Shown here: piece by piece, positions 1-8,218 of the stretch
How positions within the stretch are numbered: position 1 is the first letter of the stretch
How the letters are laid out: every line of letters begins with the position of its first letter
Notes under the pieces: generated by a model
What the model saw: only the letters and a program-made list of their open reading frames with translations
The model's database searches: none
What the model was told of the DNA's origin: nothing
Assembly: GCA_903884425.1 (NCBI GenBank)
Contig: CAISEP010000016.1
Span: 1-64,000 of the forward strand
Source of the DNA: an uncultured Caulobacterales bacterium
GTDB taxonomy: Bacteria; Pseudomonadota; Alphaproteobacteria; Caulobacterales; Caulobacteraceae
Reading direction: 5' to 3'
Length of the DNA: 64,000 nt
Made by a program: the position numbers and the translations under genes

Positions 1-531
1 GTCCGTGGACCCGGCGGAGATTTCCGTGTCCGGGTCGAAATTGGCGTAGCTGTGGTCCCCCGTGGGCAGCTTCACCCCGGCGATGAGGCCGAGGCTCATG
101 TCCTTCGACAGGCCGGTATAGGTGGTGGTGAGGCGCACATCCCCCAGGGCCGCGTGGTTGAAGGTGGCGATGCCGTCCCCGGTATCGGTGGTGAAGGTCC
201 GGCTCCAGAACGGCACCTGGGCGGTGACGGTCCAGTCCCGGGCGATCCGGTACTGTCCGCCGACAGTGAGGAAGTCGGTCTTGATCTTCTTGTCGGCGTT
301 GTTGTCGGCGGGTGCGCTGGAGCCGCTGCTCCAGTTCCGGGACTGGTCCATGTAGTCGTACTCGACGAACAGGGTGCCGTTGGTCCCGTCCGGCATCAGG
401 TTGCCGGCGCCGACGGAGAACACCCCGCAACCGCAGGCGCAGGCCAGGGCCGCGTTCGGCGCGAGGGAGACAGTGGCCGTGACGAGGCCAAGCGCAGCGG
501 CCAGGGCGGGCCGGAGGGTGAGTGCGGTCAT
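1..531 (-). CDS. Outer-membrane beta-barrel protein, C-terminus cut by window edge
   Basis: Read by hand on the minus strand, the frame opens with ATG at 531-529 and runs off the window without a stop, giving 177 codons. A Shine-Dalgarno AGGAAGGA lies at 541-548. The protein starts with a signal peptide ending near residue 30. The segment after it begins with the Cys-rich stretch CACGCGVF and continues with alternating polar and aromatic strands (VEYDYMDQ, GGQYRIARDW, GVKLPTGDH) typical of an outer-membrane barrel. Proteins with this CACGCG start are known to me from metal- or copper-linked clusters, but the substrate is not established. The next gene upstream in transcription is a DUF2946 protein, a family also found near copper genes, so a metal-handling role is inferred. 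Confidence 0.75.
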   Translation of the reverse strand, partial: MTALTLRPALAAALGLVTATVSLAPNAALACACGCGVFSVGAGNLMPDGTNGTLFVEYDYMDQSRNWSSGSSAPADNNADKKIKTDFLTVGGQYRIARDWTVTAQVPFWSRTFTTDTGDGIATFNHAALGDVRLTTTYTGLSKDMSLGLIAGVKLPTGDHSYANFDPDTEISAGSTD

Positions 532-615
532 GTGCGGAAATCCTTCCTGTGAGACTCTGACGGACAGCCGCCGAAGCGCACGCGGCACACCGGCGGGTCG
601 TGTGGCGAGGTCAGT

Positions 616-993
616 TCACAGGTGGATGGGAGGTCCGGTCGCAGGGGGTGGAGGGGCCGCGAGGCCCCGGCCGGGGGTCAGGTCGGGCCGACGGAAGGGC
701 GCGACCTCGGCGACGGCGGTGGTCCAGGGCAGGACCGCCGGGCCGTCGGGGGCCGGGGCCGCCAGATGGGCCGCGGCAAAGACGCAGACCGTGTCGCCCT
801 TGTGCAGGTCGGAGGCCGGCTTCCCGCCCGGATCGCCGGGGGCGGCCGCATGTCCGGTGCAGATCACCAGCTGCGGGCCGTGATCCTGCGCCACCATGTA
901 GCCGGCGGGGATGGCCGCGCGCAGGCACACGGCGAGAAACGCCAGGACGAGGCCTGCGTTCCATGACCGAGCAAGTGTGCTTCGCCAACCCAT
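616..993 (-). CDS. DUF2946 family protein
   Basis: A 125-residue protein with one N-terminal hydrophobic helix (about residues 10-30), the family's short GYMVAQ stretch, then an ICTGHA segment around residue 45 and a Pro/Ala-rich tail. DUF2946 proteins are small, exported or membrane-anchored, of unknown biochemical function, and often sit beside TonB receptors, PepSY proteins or copper genes. The reading frame extends to a TTG at 1029, but ATG 993 is preferred because the hydrophobic leader follows directly; its ribosome-binding site is weak (GGAAGGG about 17 bases away). It lies 84 bp upstream of the outer-membrane protein gene on the same strand and probably shares its transcript. Confidence 0.7.
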   Translation of the reverse strand: MGWRSTLARSWNAGLVLAFLAVCLRAAIPAGYMVAQDHGPQLVICTGHAAAPGDPGGKPASDLHKGDTVCVFAAAHLAAPAPDGPAVLPWTTAVAEVAPFRRPDLTPGRGLAAPPPPATGPPIHL

Positions 994-1029
994 GGGCTCG
1001 TGCTTAACCCTTCCGGACCACCGTGACAA

Positions 1030-2055
1030 TCAGCGGCCGACCGGTGGGGCCTTGGCGGGCAGATCCCGGCGGTCGTTATTGGTCCGGTCGTATTCCTCGA
1101 CGATGTCCTTCGGGGGATCCTGCCAGCTGGCCCACGGCAGGTCCCGGTGCCGGGCCTCGGACCAGCGCTCCAGCCACGCCACCCCGTCGTGACCCACATA
1201 GGGATCGCCGAGGCGATAGACCGGGTCCGCCATGGCCTGGTCCAGGCGCACGGGCTTCAGGTGCCGCCGCTTGAGGATGTCGGCCAGGTCGTCGATGCAG
1301 TCGGCATTGAGCCGGGTGGCATGCAGCAGCATGACATAGGCGATCTGGCGACCGAACAGGGCCGTCGAGGCGCTCTGGTACCAGGCGATGGTCCGCTCCG
1401 TATAGGCCAGGTACTGGCGGCGGATGCGCAGGCGCCGCGCCTCGTCGTGTCGGGACAGGGCGTCGTCATAGGGTTCGGCGAATTCCCAGTCGTCGGCATC
1501 GATGGTCACCGGCGCCACGCGATAGCCGTGGGCCTCCAGCCAGCGATTGATCTCCAGCTTCACCGCCTCGGGAAAGCCCGTCTCCAGATAGGGATGGCGG
1601 AACCAGGACAGGGACCGGTGGCGGGCCGCCAGCAGGCCCCGGGTCACCGGCTCCCCCCGGGCGATGTCGGCGATGTAGCCCGCCGCCCCCAGCTCGTCGG
1701 GGGAGTCATGGCTGAAGGTGTGGTTGCCGAGGTCGAAGCCCGCATCCAGCCACTTCTGCAGGTTGGCGATCTGCTGCGGGCGGTCGATCATGTCGAGCTT
1801 GCTCTCGTTGACGAAGCCCGTGGCCGGCATGTGGTGGCGCTTCAGCCCCCGCAGCAGCATGTCGTTGAGATAGTTCAGATAGGGTTGGTCCGGCACGAGG
1901 CTGAGCCCCGGCAGGTCGTCGAAGGTCAGGGCCACCCGACCCTCCTCGGCCCGGGCGACGGCTCCGGATGCCAGAACCCCGCAGAAGACAAGGGCGATGA
2001 GTGCCATGGCCCAGCGCCGCGCGTCCCGTAATACTGTCCTGCCCGTGGCCCGCAC
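1030..2055 (-). CDS. Polysaccharide deacetylase (NodB-fold), exported
   Basis: A 341-residue carbohydrate esterase of the CE4/NodB fold, expected to remove N- or O-acetyl groups from a glycan in the periplasm. The TFDD motif (residues 44-47, catalytic base and first metal ligand), NHTFSH (111-116, two zinc histidines) and RHPYLETG (153-160) are all present, so it should be active. A hydrophobic leader covers residues 16-36. GTG 2055 is chosen because AGGGGAGGG sits at the right distance; ATG 2007 would leave a shorter signal peptide and has no clear ribosome-binding site. It is transcribed divergently from the metallo-beta-lactamase-fold gene. The natural substrate cannot be told from sequence. 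Confidence 0.85.
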   Translation of the reverse strand: MRATGRTVLRDARRWAMALIALVFCGVLASGAVARAEEGRVALTFDDLPGLSLVPDQPYLNYLNDMLLRGLKRHHMPATGFVNESKLDMIDRPQQIANLQKWLDAGFDLGNHTFSHDSPDELGAAGYIADIARGEPVTRGLLAARHRSLSWFRHPYLETGFPEAVKLEINRWLEAHGYRVAPVTIDADDWEFAEPYDDALSRHDEARRLRIRRQYLAYTERTIAWYQSASTALFGRQIAYVMLLHATRLNADCIDDLADILKRRHLKPVRLDQAMADPVYRLGDPYVGHDGVAWLERWSEARHRDLPWASWQDPPKDIVEEYDRTNNDRRDLPAKAPPVGR

Positions 2056-2214
2056 CCGCTGTCCCTCCCCTCGGTCCGCCGGGAATGCCGGGATCGCGCC
2101 CCCGCTGCAAGCCCCCGGAGGAACGCGGACGAGAGATTGTCCGCAACTTTTCCTTTCGCCCTTCGGCGGGAACTATTAGCATGATACATGTCAATTACGG
2201 GAACCACCTTCGCC

Positions 2215-3321
2215 ATGCGCCGATCTGTCCTCCGCCCCCTCGCCGCCCTGGCCGCCCTGGCGGGTCTTGCCGCCGCTACCGCCGCCCCGGCGCAGCCCGT
2301 CGGCCTGATCGCGGGCTTCTTCGAGAAGGGCGTGGAGGCGCGGCTGAAGGCCCCGCTGTCGAAGACGGACCTGTTCGACGCCAATGCCCTGCGGGTGGTG
2401 CTGTGCGGTACTGGCTCCCCCATGCCGGACCCGGCCCGGGCCCGGGCCTGCACGGCGGTGATCGTCAAGGGCAGGGCCTATCTGGTGGATACCGGCCCCG
2501 GGGCGGTGAACACCCTGCAGCTGATGGGCTTTCCCCTGGACCGGATCGCGGGCGTCTTCCTGACCCACTTCCACTCCGACCATATCGGCGACCTGGGGGA
2601 GCTCAGGATGCAGTCCTGGGTGTCCGGGCGCACGGCCCCCCTGCCGGTCTACGGGCCGCAGGGGGTCGACCGGGTGGTCGGCGGGTTCAATGCCGCCTAT
2701 GCCCTGGATGACGACTACCGCACCGTGCACCACGGGGAGAGCTACATGCCCCACGGGGCGGCGGCGCTGGCGGCCCACGGCTTCGACCTGGGCGAGGCGG
2801 ACGGCCGGGTGGTCTACCGGGATGCGGACGTCACCGTCACTGCCTTCCGGGTGAACCACGACCCGATCAAGCCCGCCGTGGGCTACCGGTTCGAGTCCGG
2901 CGGTCGTTCCGTCGTCGTGTCGGGGGATACCGCGCCCACGCCCAACCTCGTCAAATGGTCCCACGGGGCCGACGTCCTGGTGCACGAGGCCCTGTCCGCC
3001 CGCATGGTGGGGATCATCAGCCGGGCGTCTGCCGCGGCGGGTCTCGACCGCCAGGCCAAGATGGTCCGGGACACCCTGAACTATCACACCGACCCGGTGG
3101 ACTCCGCCAGGGAAGCCAACGAGGCCGGTGTGGGCCTGCTGGTCTACAGCCACCTGGCCCCCGGCCTGCCGCAACCGGCGCTGGAGAAGCTTTTCACCGA
3201 CGGGGTCGCCGCCGTCCGCGATCCCAAGGGCTGGGTGGTGGGCTTCGACGGCCTGCGGGTGGACCTGCCCTATGCCGGGGGCGCGCCCATCCAGTCGAAG
3301 GTCGCCATCCTCGGCCGTTGA
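2215..3321 (+). CDS. Secreted MBL-fold metallohydrolase
   Basis: A 368-residue protein with an N-terminal signal peptide (residues 1-27, cut after an Ala-rich APAQP) followed by a metallo-beta-lactamase domain. The zinc motif HFHSDH is at 118-123; a further conserved His (HDPIKP), a VVSGDT strand and a HEA segment follow in the order seen in RNase Z/arylsulfatase-like members. The early part (VVLCGTGSP) also matches RNase Z-type MBLs, but the export signal argues against tRNA processing and for a periplasmic hydrolase, possibly arylsulfatase-like. ATG 2188 lies in frame upstream, but ATG 2215 gives a normal signal peptide. The exact substrate is unknown. Confidence 0.8.
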   Translation: MRRSVLRPLAALAALAGLAAATAAPAQPVGLIAGFFEKGVEARLKAPLSKTDLFDANALRVVLCGTGSPMPDPARARACTAVIVKGRAYLVDTGPGAVNTLQLMGFPLDRIAGVFLTHFHSDHIGDLGELRMQSWVSGRTAPLPVYGPQGVDRVVGGFNAAYALDDDYRTVHHGESYMPHGAAALAAHGFDLGEADGRVVYRDADVTVTAFRVNHDPIKPAVGYRFESGGRSVVVSGDTAPTPNLVKWSHGADVLVHEALSARMVGIISRASAAAGLDRQAKMVRDTLNYHTDPVDSAREANEAGVGLLVYSHLAPGLPQPALEKLFTDGVAAVRDPKGWVVGFDGLRVDLPYAGGAPIQSKVAILGR

Positions 3322-3412
3322 CGTGCTGCCCCCCGCGGGCAAGGCTGGGGGCGTGCAGGCCTGAACCGGACATGAGTGCGGAGGGCCCTGACCCAGAGAG
3401 GAATAAAGCTTC

Positions 3413-3787
3413 ATGTTTTCGCACGTGATCGTCGGCACCAATGACTTGGCCCGCGCCCGCAAGTTCTATGACGCCACCATGGGGGCGCTGGGCTATGGCC
3501 CCGCCATGGATGGCGGTCACCGCTTCTTCTATCTGAGCCCCAATGGCGCGTTCGGCGTCACCACCCCCATCAACGGGGAGCCGGCCACCACCTCCAACGG
3601 TGCCACCCTGGGCTTTGCCGTCACCTCGCCGGAACAGGCGAACGCCTGGCACGCGGCCGGGGTCGCCGCCGGCGGCACCGCCTGCGAGGATCCGCCGGGC
3701 ATCCGCGACGGCGGCATGGGCAAGCTCTACCTCGCCTATCTGCGCGATCCGGACGGCAACAAGCTCTGCGCCTTCCTGCGCATGTAG
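3413..3787 (+). CDS. VOC (glyoxalase-fold) family protein
   Basis: A 124-residue single-domain vicinal-oxygen-chelate protein. It begins with the usual FSHVIVGTNDLARARKFYD strand-helix unit and ends with the typical YLRDPDGNKLCAF strand, so both beta-alpha-beta modules are there. Members are glyoxalases, dioxygenases or resistance proteins; sequence alone does not pick one. A good ribosome-binding site (GAGAGGAA) precedes ATG 3413. The amidase gene follows 103 bp later on the same strand and may be co-transcribed. Confidence 0.8.
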   Translation: MFSHVIVGTNDLARARKFYDATMGALGYGPAMDGGHRFFYLSPNGAFGVTTPINGEPATTSNGATLGFAVTSPEQANAWHAAGVAAGGTACEDPPGIRDGGMGKLYLAYLRDPDGNKLCAFLRM

Positions 3788-3890
3788 TCGGGCGTCGACG
3801 CGACGGGGCGCCTTGCCGCGATCCCCGTCGCGTCGCACTCTGCCGGGGCTCAGACGACCGATCCGGGTCGCGCCGCCACGGGAAGACGCC

Positions 3891-5339
3891 ATGACCGCCC
3901 TGCATTTCCAGTCCGCCGCCGCCCTCGCCCGGTCCATCCGCGACGGATCGCTGACCGCCCGCGCCGCGCTGGAGCACTTCCTCGACCGGATCGACCGGCT
4001 GAACGGGCCGATCAATGCGGTGATCCACCAGGATCGGGAGGGCGCGCGGGCCAGCGCCGATGCCGCCGATGCCGCCCGGGCCGCCGGGGCGGCGCTGGGC
4101 CCCCTGCACGGGGTGCCGATGACGGTGAAGGAAAGCTATCAGGTGCGGGGCACGCCGACGACCTTCGGCATTCCCTTGTTCCGCGACAATGTCACCGACC
4201 GGGACGCCGTGGCGGTCCAGCGGCTGACGGCGGCGGGGGCCAACATCTTCGGCAAGACCAATGTCCCGATCCGGCTGGCGGATTTCCAGAGCTACAACGA
4301 CATCTACGGCGTCACCGGCAATCCGTGGGACCTGGGCCGCACCCCCGGCGGGTCCTCCGGCGGGTCGGCGGCGGCCCTGGCGGCAGGCCTGACCGGCCTG
4401 GAGATCGGCAGCGACATCGGCGGGTCGATCCGCAACCCGGCCCATTTCTGCGGCGTGTTCGGGCACAAGCCCACCTTTGGCCTGTGCCCCACCCGCTGGC
4501 ATTCCCTGGACGACAGCGTGGCCGCGTCCGACATCTCCGTCATCGGGCCCCTGGCGCGCTCCGCCGAGGATCTGGAGACCGCCCTGCAGCTGATGGCCGG
4601 GCCGGACGAGATCGACCTGCCGGGCCTGGCCATCGACCTGCCCCGCCTGACCGGGCCGGTGTCGGGGCTCCGGATCGGGCTCTGGATGTCCGATCCGTCC
4701 TGTCCCACCTCCCGGGCCGTGGGCGACCGCATCCAGGCCGTGGCCGACGCCCTCGGACGGGCGGGTGCCCGGGTGGACGAGCGGGCGCGGCCGGCCCTCG
4801 ATCCGGCGCGCAGCCACGAGATCTATTCGGCCCTGCTGCAGGCGGCCATGGCCGCGCGCCTGCCCGACGAGGTGTTCTCGAAGCGGCTGGAGGTGGCGGC
4901 GCGTCCGGACTCCGAGACCGACGTCAATGCCATCATCGCCCGGGCCGAGACCATGCGCCACCGCACCTGGGGCCAGCTGCACGAAGCCCGGACCCGCCTG
5001 CGCTGGGCCTGGAAGGCCTACTTCCAGGAGGTGGACTTCCTGATCACCCCGGTCATGCCCGTGACCGCCTTTCCCCACCAGCACGGGCCGGAGGGATCGC
5101 GGACGGTGGAGATCGACGGACAGGCCCACCCCTATTACTGCCAGACCTTCTGGGCGGGGCTGACCAGCGTGGCGCACCTGCCCTCCACCGTCATTCCGGC
5201 GGGGGTGGCCGTGGACGGCCTGCCGGTGGGCCTGCAGATCGTCGGTCCGGCCTATTCGGACCTGCGCACCATCGGCCTGGCCTCCCGGCTCGAATCGATG
5301 GGCTTTGCCTTCACCCCGCCCCCGGCCCTGGCCGGTTGA
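3891..5339 (+). CDS. Amidase (amidase-signature family)
   Basis: A 482-residue cytosolic amidase with the complete Ser-cisSer-Lys triad: Lys80 (MTVKES), Ser155 in GGSSGGS and Ser179 in SDIGGSIRNP. The spacing of 75 and 24 residues matches that of GatA. These enzymes hydrolyse carboxylic amides; outside GatA the physiological substrate is usually unknown. It is unlikely to be GatA because it lacks the gatC/gatB context. ATG 3891 begins the family's usual N-terminal helix; the frame stays open far upstream but only through sequence overlapping the VOC gene. The bidirectional context ends at the terminator at 5497-5532. Confidence 0.85.
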   Translation: MTALHFQSAAALARSIRDGSLTARAALEHFLDRIDRLNGPINAVIHQDREGARASADAADAARAAGAALGPLHGVPMTVKESYQVRGTPTTFGIPLFRDNVTDRDAVAVQRLTAAGANIFGKTNVPIRLADFQSYNDIYGVTGNPWDLGRTPGGSSGGSAAALAAGLTGLEIGSDIGGSIRNPAHFCGVFGHKPTFGLCPTRWHSLDDSVAASDISVIGPLARSAEDLETALQLMAGPDEIDLPGLAIDLPRLTGPVSGLRIGLWMSDPSCPTSRAVGDRIQAVADALGRAGARVDERARPALDPARSHEIYSALLQAAMAARLPDEVFSKRLEVAARPDSETDVNAIIARAETMRHRTWGQLHEARTRLRWAWKAYFQEVDFLITPVMPVTAFPHQHGPEGSRTVEIDGQAHPYYCQTFWAGLTSVAHLPSTVIPAGVAVDGLPVGLQIVGPAYSDLRTIGLASRLESMGFAFTPPPALAG

Positions 5340-5496
5340 TGCGCAGGGGCCGAGCTGAAACATCGGGCCACCGCCATGAAACCTGCCCAATATGAGCCCA
5401 GACCGGCCGGATCGTGAACAAAATTTACGATTTCTCAGCCCCGGGGGATTGAAACTCACAAGTGTTCGATGACTGAATCCTAGTGATAATGACTTT

Positions 5497-5532
5497 CCGT
5501 TCGCGGCCTGAAAGGGCTGCGAACGGTTTTTT
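5497..5532 (+). terminator. Rho-independent terminator
   Basis: Perfect 8-bp arms CCGTTCGC (5497-5504) and GCGAACGG (5519-5526), extended inside by a GCC/GGC pairing around a TGAAA loop, followed by six T residues (5527-5532) and CTTCTTT. It closes the VOC-amidase transcript, though it lies 157 bp past the amidase stop, leaving room for a small independent transcript. Confidence 0.85.
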
Positions 5533-5562
5533 CTTCTTTCAGATCTCGATCAGACGGCAAGA

Positions 5563-5754
5563 ATGTCCACAGGTTCTGAAATTCCTTTTCGAATTGCCTG
5601 CCCACACTGCGGAAACAGGGTGGAGTGCACCCGGCGCGGCCTCCACGTCCAGAACCGGATCCTGTGCCGCTGCAACCGGGCGTTCTACTGCGATCCGGAG
5701 ACCCGGCAGGTCCATGCCGATCCCCCGCCGGCCAATACCTTCGAACTGGACTGA
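5563..5754 (+). CDS. Small zinc-ribbon-like protein
   Basis: A 63-residue open frame with four to five well-placed cysteines: CPHC at residues 13-16, then Cys22, and a CRC / YC group near residues 35-43. This is the layout of a small metal-binding ribbon. The rest is polar, with a Pro-rich tail and no membrane segment. It starts just after the terminator, with only a weak ribosome-binding site, so it needs its own promoter. I do not recognise a named family. Codon use is like that of its neighbours, and the regular cysteine spacing argues for a real gene rather than a chance frame. Confidence 0.5.
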   Translation: MSTGSEIPFRIACPHCGNRVECTRRGLHVQNRILCRCNRAFYCDPETRQVHADPPPANTFELD

Positions 5755-5885
5755 CGACCGGGGCGGACCGGCCAGCCCGCAAGGATGGCCGGGTCCTGCG
5801 GAATGCACTAGACTCCGGGAAGGGTCGTCGTCGGCCGCCGGGGTTCGACCCGGACCCGCGACGTTTTCGGGAACGGGGGTCTCCC

Positions 5886-6461
5886 ATGCTCATACTGGTT
5901 GCCGGCATCCTGCTGTTTCTGGGTGCGCACGTCTTCACCACCCTGCGCACCGCGCGGGACGGCCTGATCACAAGGCTCGGGCCCGGTCCGTACAAGGGCC
6001 TGCACTCCCTGGTCTCCCTGGTGGGGTTCGGACTGATCATCTACGGGTTCGGCCAGTACCGCGCCGGCGGCCTGATCCCGGTCTGGACGCCGCCGGTCTG
6101 GGCCCGGCACGTCACCCTCCCCCTCATGTGGCTGGCCTTCGTCTCCCTGGGGGCCATGGGACCCACCCCCGGCCTGATCCGCGGCCTGCTGCGCCATCCC
6201 ATGCTGGTGGCCATCAAGATCTGGGCGCTGGCCCACCTGCTGGTGAACGGAGACGCGGGGGGCATGCTGCTGTTCGGCAGCTTCCTCGCCTTTGCCGTCT
6301 ATGACCGGATTTCCGTCAAGCGCCGGGGCGATCCCGGGGCACCGCGGCATCCGGGCCTGGGGGTCGGGGACGGCATCGCCCTGGGGGTCGGCACCCTCGC
6401 CTATGTGGGGATGGTCATCGGCCACAGGTGGATCATCGGCGTCAGCGTCTTCGGCGGCTGA
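5886..6461 (+). CDS. NnrU family membrane protein
   Basis: A 191-residue integral membrane protein with about six hydrophobic helices. The N-terminal LLFLGAHVFTTLRTARDGLI stretch, YKGLHSLVSLVGFGLIIYGFG and the RHPMLVAIKIWALAHLLVNGD segment are characteristic of the NnrU family. Members are found near nitrite/nitric-oxide respiration genes in denitrifiers, but many alphaproteobacteria carry stand-alone copies; the fold resembles a methyltransferase-like membrane family and the activity is undefined. No denitrification gene is nearby here, so a link to nitrogen oxides should not be assumed. The start is ATG 5886, preceded by GGGAACGGGGG. Confidence 0.85.
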   Translation: MLILVAGILLFLGAHVFTTLRTARDGLITRLGPGPYKGLHSLVSLVGFGLIIYGFGQYRAGGLIPVWTPPVWARHVTLPLMWLAFVSLGAMGPTPGLIRGLLRHPMLVAIKIWALAHLLVNGDAGGMLLFGSFLAFAVYDRISVKRRGDPGAPRHPGLGVGDGIALGVGTLAYVGMVIGHRWIIGVSVFGG

Positions 6462-6492
6462 CCTCGGCTGACCCCGGTCGATCCCGCCGCGC

Positions 6493-8058
6493 CTAGGCCA
6501 CCCGGCGATAGGCGAGGTTGCGGGCCAGCCAGCAGCCCACCGTGATCTCCACCCCCCGGCCGGTGCCGTCCCGGCGCACGGCAAGGGTCCAGTCCCCCGG
6601 CGGCGTGTGATCCAGCGCCCGGGGACAGGGCAGGGCCCAGACATCGGCGGCCACGGGGGCCAGCTGCTCCATCCGCCCGCGGCCCAGGGCCCCGGAAAAG
6701 GCGCCGTAGAGGGCCCCGCCGGCATCGGCGAGGGTCAGGCCCGCGTCCAGCGCCTCGCAGTGATAGAGTCCGGCCACGTCCAGCCGCCCCGGCCCCTGCG
6801 GCAGGGGCGTCAGCCGGGAGCGCAGATGGTCCCCCGCCCGCTCCAGCCGAAGCCCGCCGCCCTCCGGGACCAGGGCCATGCCGGGACTGGAGGCGCTGCC
6901 GTCGGGCTGGAGATCGAGGACCTCCGGCGAATGGCCGAACATCACCCGCACCTGCCCCGGTCCCGCCGCCTCGGCGCGGAGGGCGAGCCCGGTCTCCGGC
7001 TCGTGCCAGGCACCCAGCCAGACGGGCGGCGGGGCCTCCGGCCGCGGGGGCGCGGGGGCGGCGTCGAGCACGGCATCCACCACCGCGGCTACGGCCAGGT
7101 GCGCCGGGGACAGGTGGTTCAGCAGCACCACCACCGACAGGCGTTCCGCCGGCAGGTGGATTCGGTTGCTCCGCCACCCGCGCAGGGCCCCGCCATGGGC
7201 GGTGAAGGCCCGGCCGCGATCCACCCCCCGGGCGAGGCCATAGCCGTAGGACGCCGTCGCCCCGTCGGCAAAGCTCACCGGCGCGGATATCCGGCCATGG
7301 AGGCTGTCGGGATCGTCCCGGGTGGCGTCGATGTACCGCTCCCAGGCGATCATGTCGTCCAGCGAGGCCCCCAGACCGGCATCCCCGGTCCACAGGATGC
7401 GGTTCTCCGCCGGGCGGAAGCCCGTGGCGACACTGCCTTCATAGCCTTCGGACCCGTCGGGCATGGCCCGGGTGTCGGCGGCGAGGAAGGCGGTCTCCAT
7501 CCCCACCCGGTCGAAGATGCGGGTGCGCAGGATCTCGGCGAAGGACCGGCCCGTCCGGCCTTCCAGGGCGTCGGAGAGGATGCGGAAATTGTTGTTGCTG
7601 TAGGAGAACCGCGTGCCCGGCGCGAACTGCAGGTCGCGGGTCGCACCGATCACCAGCCGGGACTCGTGGTCGCCGAAGGGGGACTCCGCCGGGGCCCCCA
7701 GCAGCATGGCCACCGCCCAGTAGTCCCGCAGGCCCGACTGGTTGTGCGCCAGGTGCGCGGCAGCGGGTGCGGGTCCCTCCAGCCGGGGCAGCTGGGCGCG
7801 GACGGCCTCGTCCAGCGCCGCCGGGTCCGGGACCGCGTCCAGCATCGCCGCGCAGGTGAACTGCTTGGTGATGGAGCACATGCGGAACAGGGACCTGGGC
7901 GTGAAGGGGATGCGCAGCTCGGCATTGGCAAAGCCCCAGGCGTGGCGCACCAGCACCTGGCCGTCCTTCACCACGGCAACGGCCCCGCCGGGCCCGGGAT
8001 AGGCCTGCGGCAGGTCGGCGATGACACGATCGAGGCGGGCGGACAGGGTCGGGCTCAC
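6493..8058 (-). CDS. dap: D-aminopeptidase (DAP, family S12)
   Basis: A 521-residue penicillin-binding-fold hydrolase that removes N-terminal D-amino acids from peptides. Its length and catalytic positions match Ochrobactrum anthropi DAP almost residue for residue: SITK at 62-65 (Ser62, Lys65), Tyr153-Ser-Asn155, and a His-Gly-Gly with His288. After about residue 330 come the two antiparallel beta-barrel domains expected of DAP. GTG 8058 is chosen over the longer frame because it gives this exact numbering and has GGAG at the proper distance. There is no signal peptide, so it is probably cytosolic. A role in turning over D-amino-acid peptides from peptidoglycan or non-ribosomal peptides is inferred. 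Confidence 0.88.
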   Translation of the reverse strand: MSPTLSARLDRVIADLPQAYPGPGGAVAVVKDGQVLVRHAWGFANAELRIPFTPRSLFRMCSITKQFTCAAMLDAVPDPAALDEAVRAQLPRLEGPAPAAAHLAHNQSGLRDYWAVAMLLGAPAESPFGDHESRLVIGATRDLQFAPGTRFSYSNNNFRILSDALEGRTGRSFAEILRTRIFDRVGMETAFLAADTRAMPDGSEGYEGSVATGFRPAENRILWTGDAGLGASLDDMIAWERYIDATRDDPDSLHGRISAPVSFADGATASYGYGLARGVDRGRAFTAHGGALRGWRSNRIHLPAERLSVVVLLNHLSPAHLAVAAVVDAVLDAAPAPPRPEAPPPVWLGAWHEPETGLALRAEAAGPGQVRVMFGHSPEVLDLQPDGSASSPGMALVPEGGGLRLERAGDHLRSRLTPLPQGPGRLDVAGLYHCEALDAGLTLADAGGALYGAFSGALGRGRMEQLAPVAADVWALPCPRALDHTPPGDWTLAVRRDGTGRGVEITVGCWLARNLAYRRVA

Positions 8059-8160
8059 GGCAGGGCTCCGGATGGGGACACGCCGCGAGCTTAGGCCGGG
8101 ATCGGCGGCGACGGAACCTGTCCCGGGGCGGCCGGGGCGGATCGGGGGCCCGAAACGACA

Positions 8161-8190
8161 CTGCGGACGGGCCCTTAGACCCGTCCGCAG
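8161..8190 (-). terminator. Stem-loop terminator after aminotransferase gene
   Basis: Perfect 11-bp arms CTGCGGACGGG (8161-8171) and CCCGTCCGCAG (8180-8190) around an 8-nt loop, 28 bp past the stop of the minus-strand aminotransferase. The tail on the minus strand (TGTCGTTTCG) is only weakly T-rich. Confidence 0.6.
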
Positions 8191-8218
8191 CGGTTGGTCC
8201 GTCCCTCGGGAGGGGTTG

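Noticed and set aside
5886-6461. NnrU as evidence for denitrification
   Set aside because: No nitrite or nitric-oxide reductase gene is in the window, and stand-alone NnrU homologues are common.
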